Source: Cryptomeria japonica (taxonomy: Eukaryota; Streptophyta; Pinopsida; Cupressales; Cupressaceae). Taken from it: DNA of 60,000 nt. How positions within the stretch are numbered: position 1 is the stretch's first letter; each line of letters opens with the position of its first letter. A program made the position numbers and the translations under genes. Shown one piece after another: positions 58,671 to 60,000 of the stretch. Below the pieces are notes generated by a model. That model did not search any database. It was given only the letters and a program-made list of their open reading frames with translations, and was not told the origin of the DNA. Location of the stretch: assembly GCF_030272615.1 (NCBI RefSeq), contig NC_081414.1, forward strand, positions 913,643,648 through 913,703,647. Direction: 5' to 3'.

Positions 58671-59472
58671 TGTAGACACCTAAAATTGTCATGTCTAATT
58701 AAATAAATATTTTATTTATTTAATTATTTTAGCCTAATTCTTCTATTAATTAAATAAATCTTTATTTATTTAATTAATTCATTTATCCTCTTCTAGCCTT
58801 ATTTCTCATTTAAATAAATACATTTATTTATTTAAATTATCCTTTTCCTAAATTAAATAAATATTTCATTTATTTAATTGATCCCACTTCTTCTATTAAT
58901 TAAATAAATCTTTATTTATTTAATTAATTCATTAACCTTTTCTACCCATGACACATGTCATTCATATCTTAATTCCTACACTACCTACCCTTTTATTATT
59001 TTATTATTTCCTCTACCTACCCTCTAATCATAGCCGACCATTTATCTTTTATACCTCTCAATCTTATCCCTCCATTTGATATAGTGTCTTCTATATAAGG
59101 ATATGCTTCCTTCATTATCAAACCCTAATCAATCTATGCATCCTGGCTAACTCAATTACGCACTCAACAACACTACGCTTTGCAGTTTCATATGTGATCG
59201 TATTTGCAACCACATTTCCGTTCTTTGTTGAGCTCTTGTGCACATAAAATCTGAGAGCAAATATATCAAGCAAGATCAATGGAGATAGGAAGAATGGAGA
59301 TCCAAACCCTATTGGACATGTGAGGGTATAATCTTTGTGATTTCATTTGATTTGCATTGTCTTAGGTAATCTTCATATGTTATGGTGGATCTTTGTTGTT
59401 GTTAGGCTAGGGTTTTGTGGTTGAATTCATTTAGTCTTTCATCATTGTTGTTATCCATTTTCACCGTATACA
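58671..59472 (+). mobile_element. Solo LTR inserted in Copia RNase H
   Basis: 802 bp, TGTAGACACC...CGTATACA, flanked by CTTGG (58666-58670 and 59473-59477), a target duplication that restores the Copia reading when the insert is ignored. The first 300 bp hold repeated AATTAAATAAAT palindromes. A TATA-like CTATATAAGG lies at 59091-59100. The start resembles the element 2 LTR (TGTAGTCACAC...TTAATTAAATAAAT), so it probably belongs to a related Gypsy family. Strand is inferred from the TATA box and that resemblance. Confidence 0.92.
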
Positions 59473-59818
59473 CTTGGAAATAAACTTGTCTCATGGATCG
59501 GCAAAAAGGGTATGCACCTCTTTATCTACTGTTGAAGCTGAGTATGTTGTTGTTGCTACTAACTGTACACAAGTTCTATGGATGAAGAAAATGTTGAAGG
59601 ATATAAAGGTGGATTATAATCAACCGGTAGTTATTCGCTGTGATAACTTTGCTGCTATTGATATATCAAAGAATCTGATATTTCATTCTAAGACAAATCA
59701 CATATCTATCAAGTATAACTTTTTGAAGGAGAAGGTGGAAGCAAATGAAGTCAGACTGGTTTATGTGAACACTAAAGAGAAGATTGCAGACATCTTCACT
59801 AAACCCTTGCCTAAATAA
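59473..59818 (+). pseudogene. Copia RNase H, right part
   Basis: Resumes as GNKLVSWIGKK, shifts frame near 59505, then reads CTSLSTVEAEYVVVATNCTQ (catalytic Glu), VIRCDNFAAIDISKN (Asp), ending IADIFTKPLPK and a TAA at 59816-59818. This is the normal end of Copia pol. Confidence 0.88.
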
Positions 59819-60000
59819 TCATTTGAGTACTTCAAAGACAGATTGGGGGTTTCTGCCCCTCCAGTAGAGACCTGAGTGATGCTGATTGGCATTAGTCCGA
59901 TATGCATTATCAAAGCTATTACTCATTCCAGATTGATGTGGTGGTGCAACTACTCAGGGGGAGTAGTCAGCTGTAAGAATCAGAGGATTTATGATTTTTA
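59819..60000 (+). other. Copia 3' untranslated region
   Basis: Sequence after pol with a purine tract CAGGGGGAG near 59955, the expected place for a polypurine tract. The 3' LTR would start just beyond it, at or past the window edge; 'tgtaagaatcag' at 59972 could be its start. Confidence 0.45.

Overview
The window is non-genic, repeat-dense plant nuclear DNA: every protein-coding signal I can recognise belongs to a transposable element or its remnant. The nested LTR retrotransposons, long AT-rich relics and dinucleotide arrays suit a very large plant genome, possibly a gymnosperm (inference; no single-copy host gene is visible to confirm it).

Layout. 1-2629: an old Copia 3' end and degraded sequence. 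2635-15377 (+): a complete Ty3/Gypsy element of the Tat type (element 1, 12.7 kb) with TG...CA LTRs and CTATT target duplications. 15383-17933: degraded DNA with a ~337-bp tandem repeat. 17939-39066 (-): a second complete Tat-type Gypsy (element 2, 21.1 kb) with 1377-bp LTRs and ATAGG duplications. 39072-42540: two tandem Copia 3' ends and a LINE-like relic. 42541-49780: a GA microsatellite, a truncated RNase H fragment, a 328-bp TRIM whose LTRs carry a tRNA-like sequence, a 267-bp near-perfect hairpin and a small degraded coding exon. 49785-52800 (-): a decayed chromodomain Gypsy. 53700-55285: a repeated CCCGTACGGG palindrome flanking a large CT microsatellite. 55660-57530: a decayed transposase-like gene fused to a Copia pol fragment (57530 to the window end), itself split by an 802-bp solo LTR with CTTGG duplications.

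How the parts work together. Both Gypsy elements encode protease, reverse transcriptase, two RNase H domains (retroviral-type and the archaeal-type copy known from the Tat lineage) and integrase on the sense strand. Between pol and the 3' LTR both carry an antisense, apparently spliced gene for a plant mobile domain protein, the domain of the Arabidopsis silencing factors MAIN and MAIL1. The two elements share an unusual primer-binding site, GGCGCC hairpin repeats and a G-patch between protease and reverse transcriptase. Element 2 also has AGCGCT motif clusters inside both ends, each oriented the same way relative to the gene downstream. Element 1 has no recognisable Gag; element 2 does. Nearly all internal stops in the two elements are TAG or TGA at positions where CAG or CGA would be expected, as cytosine-methylation decay would give.
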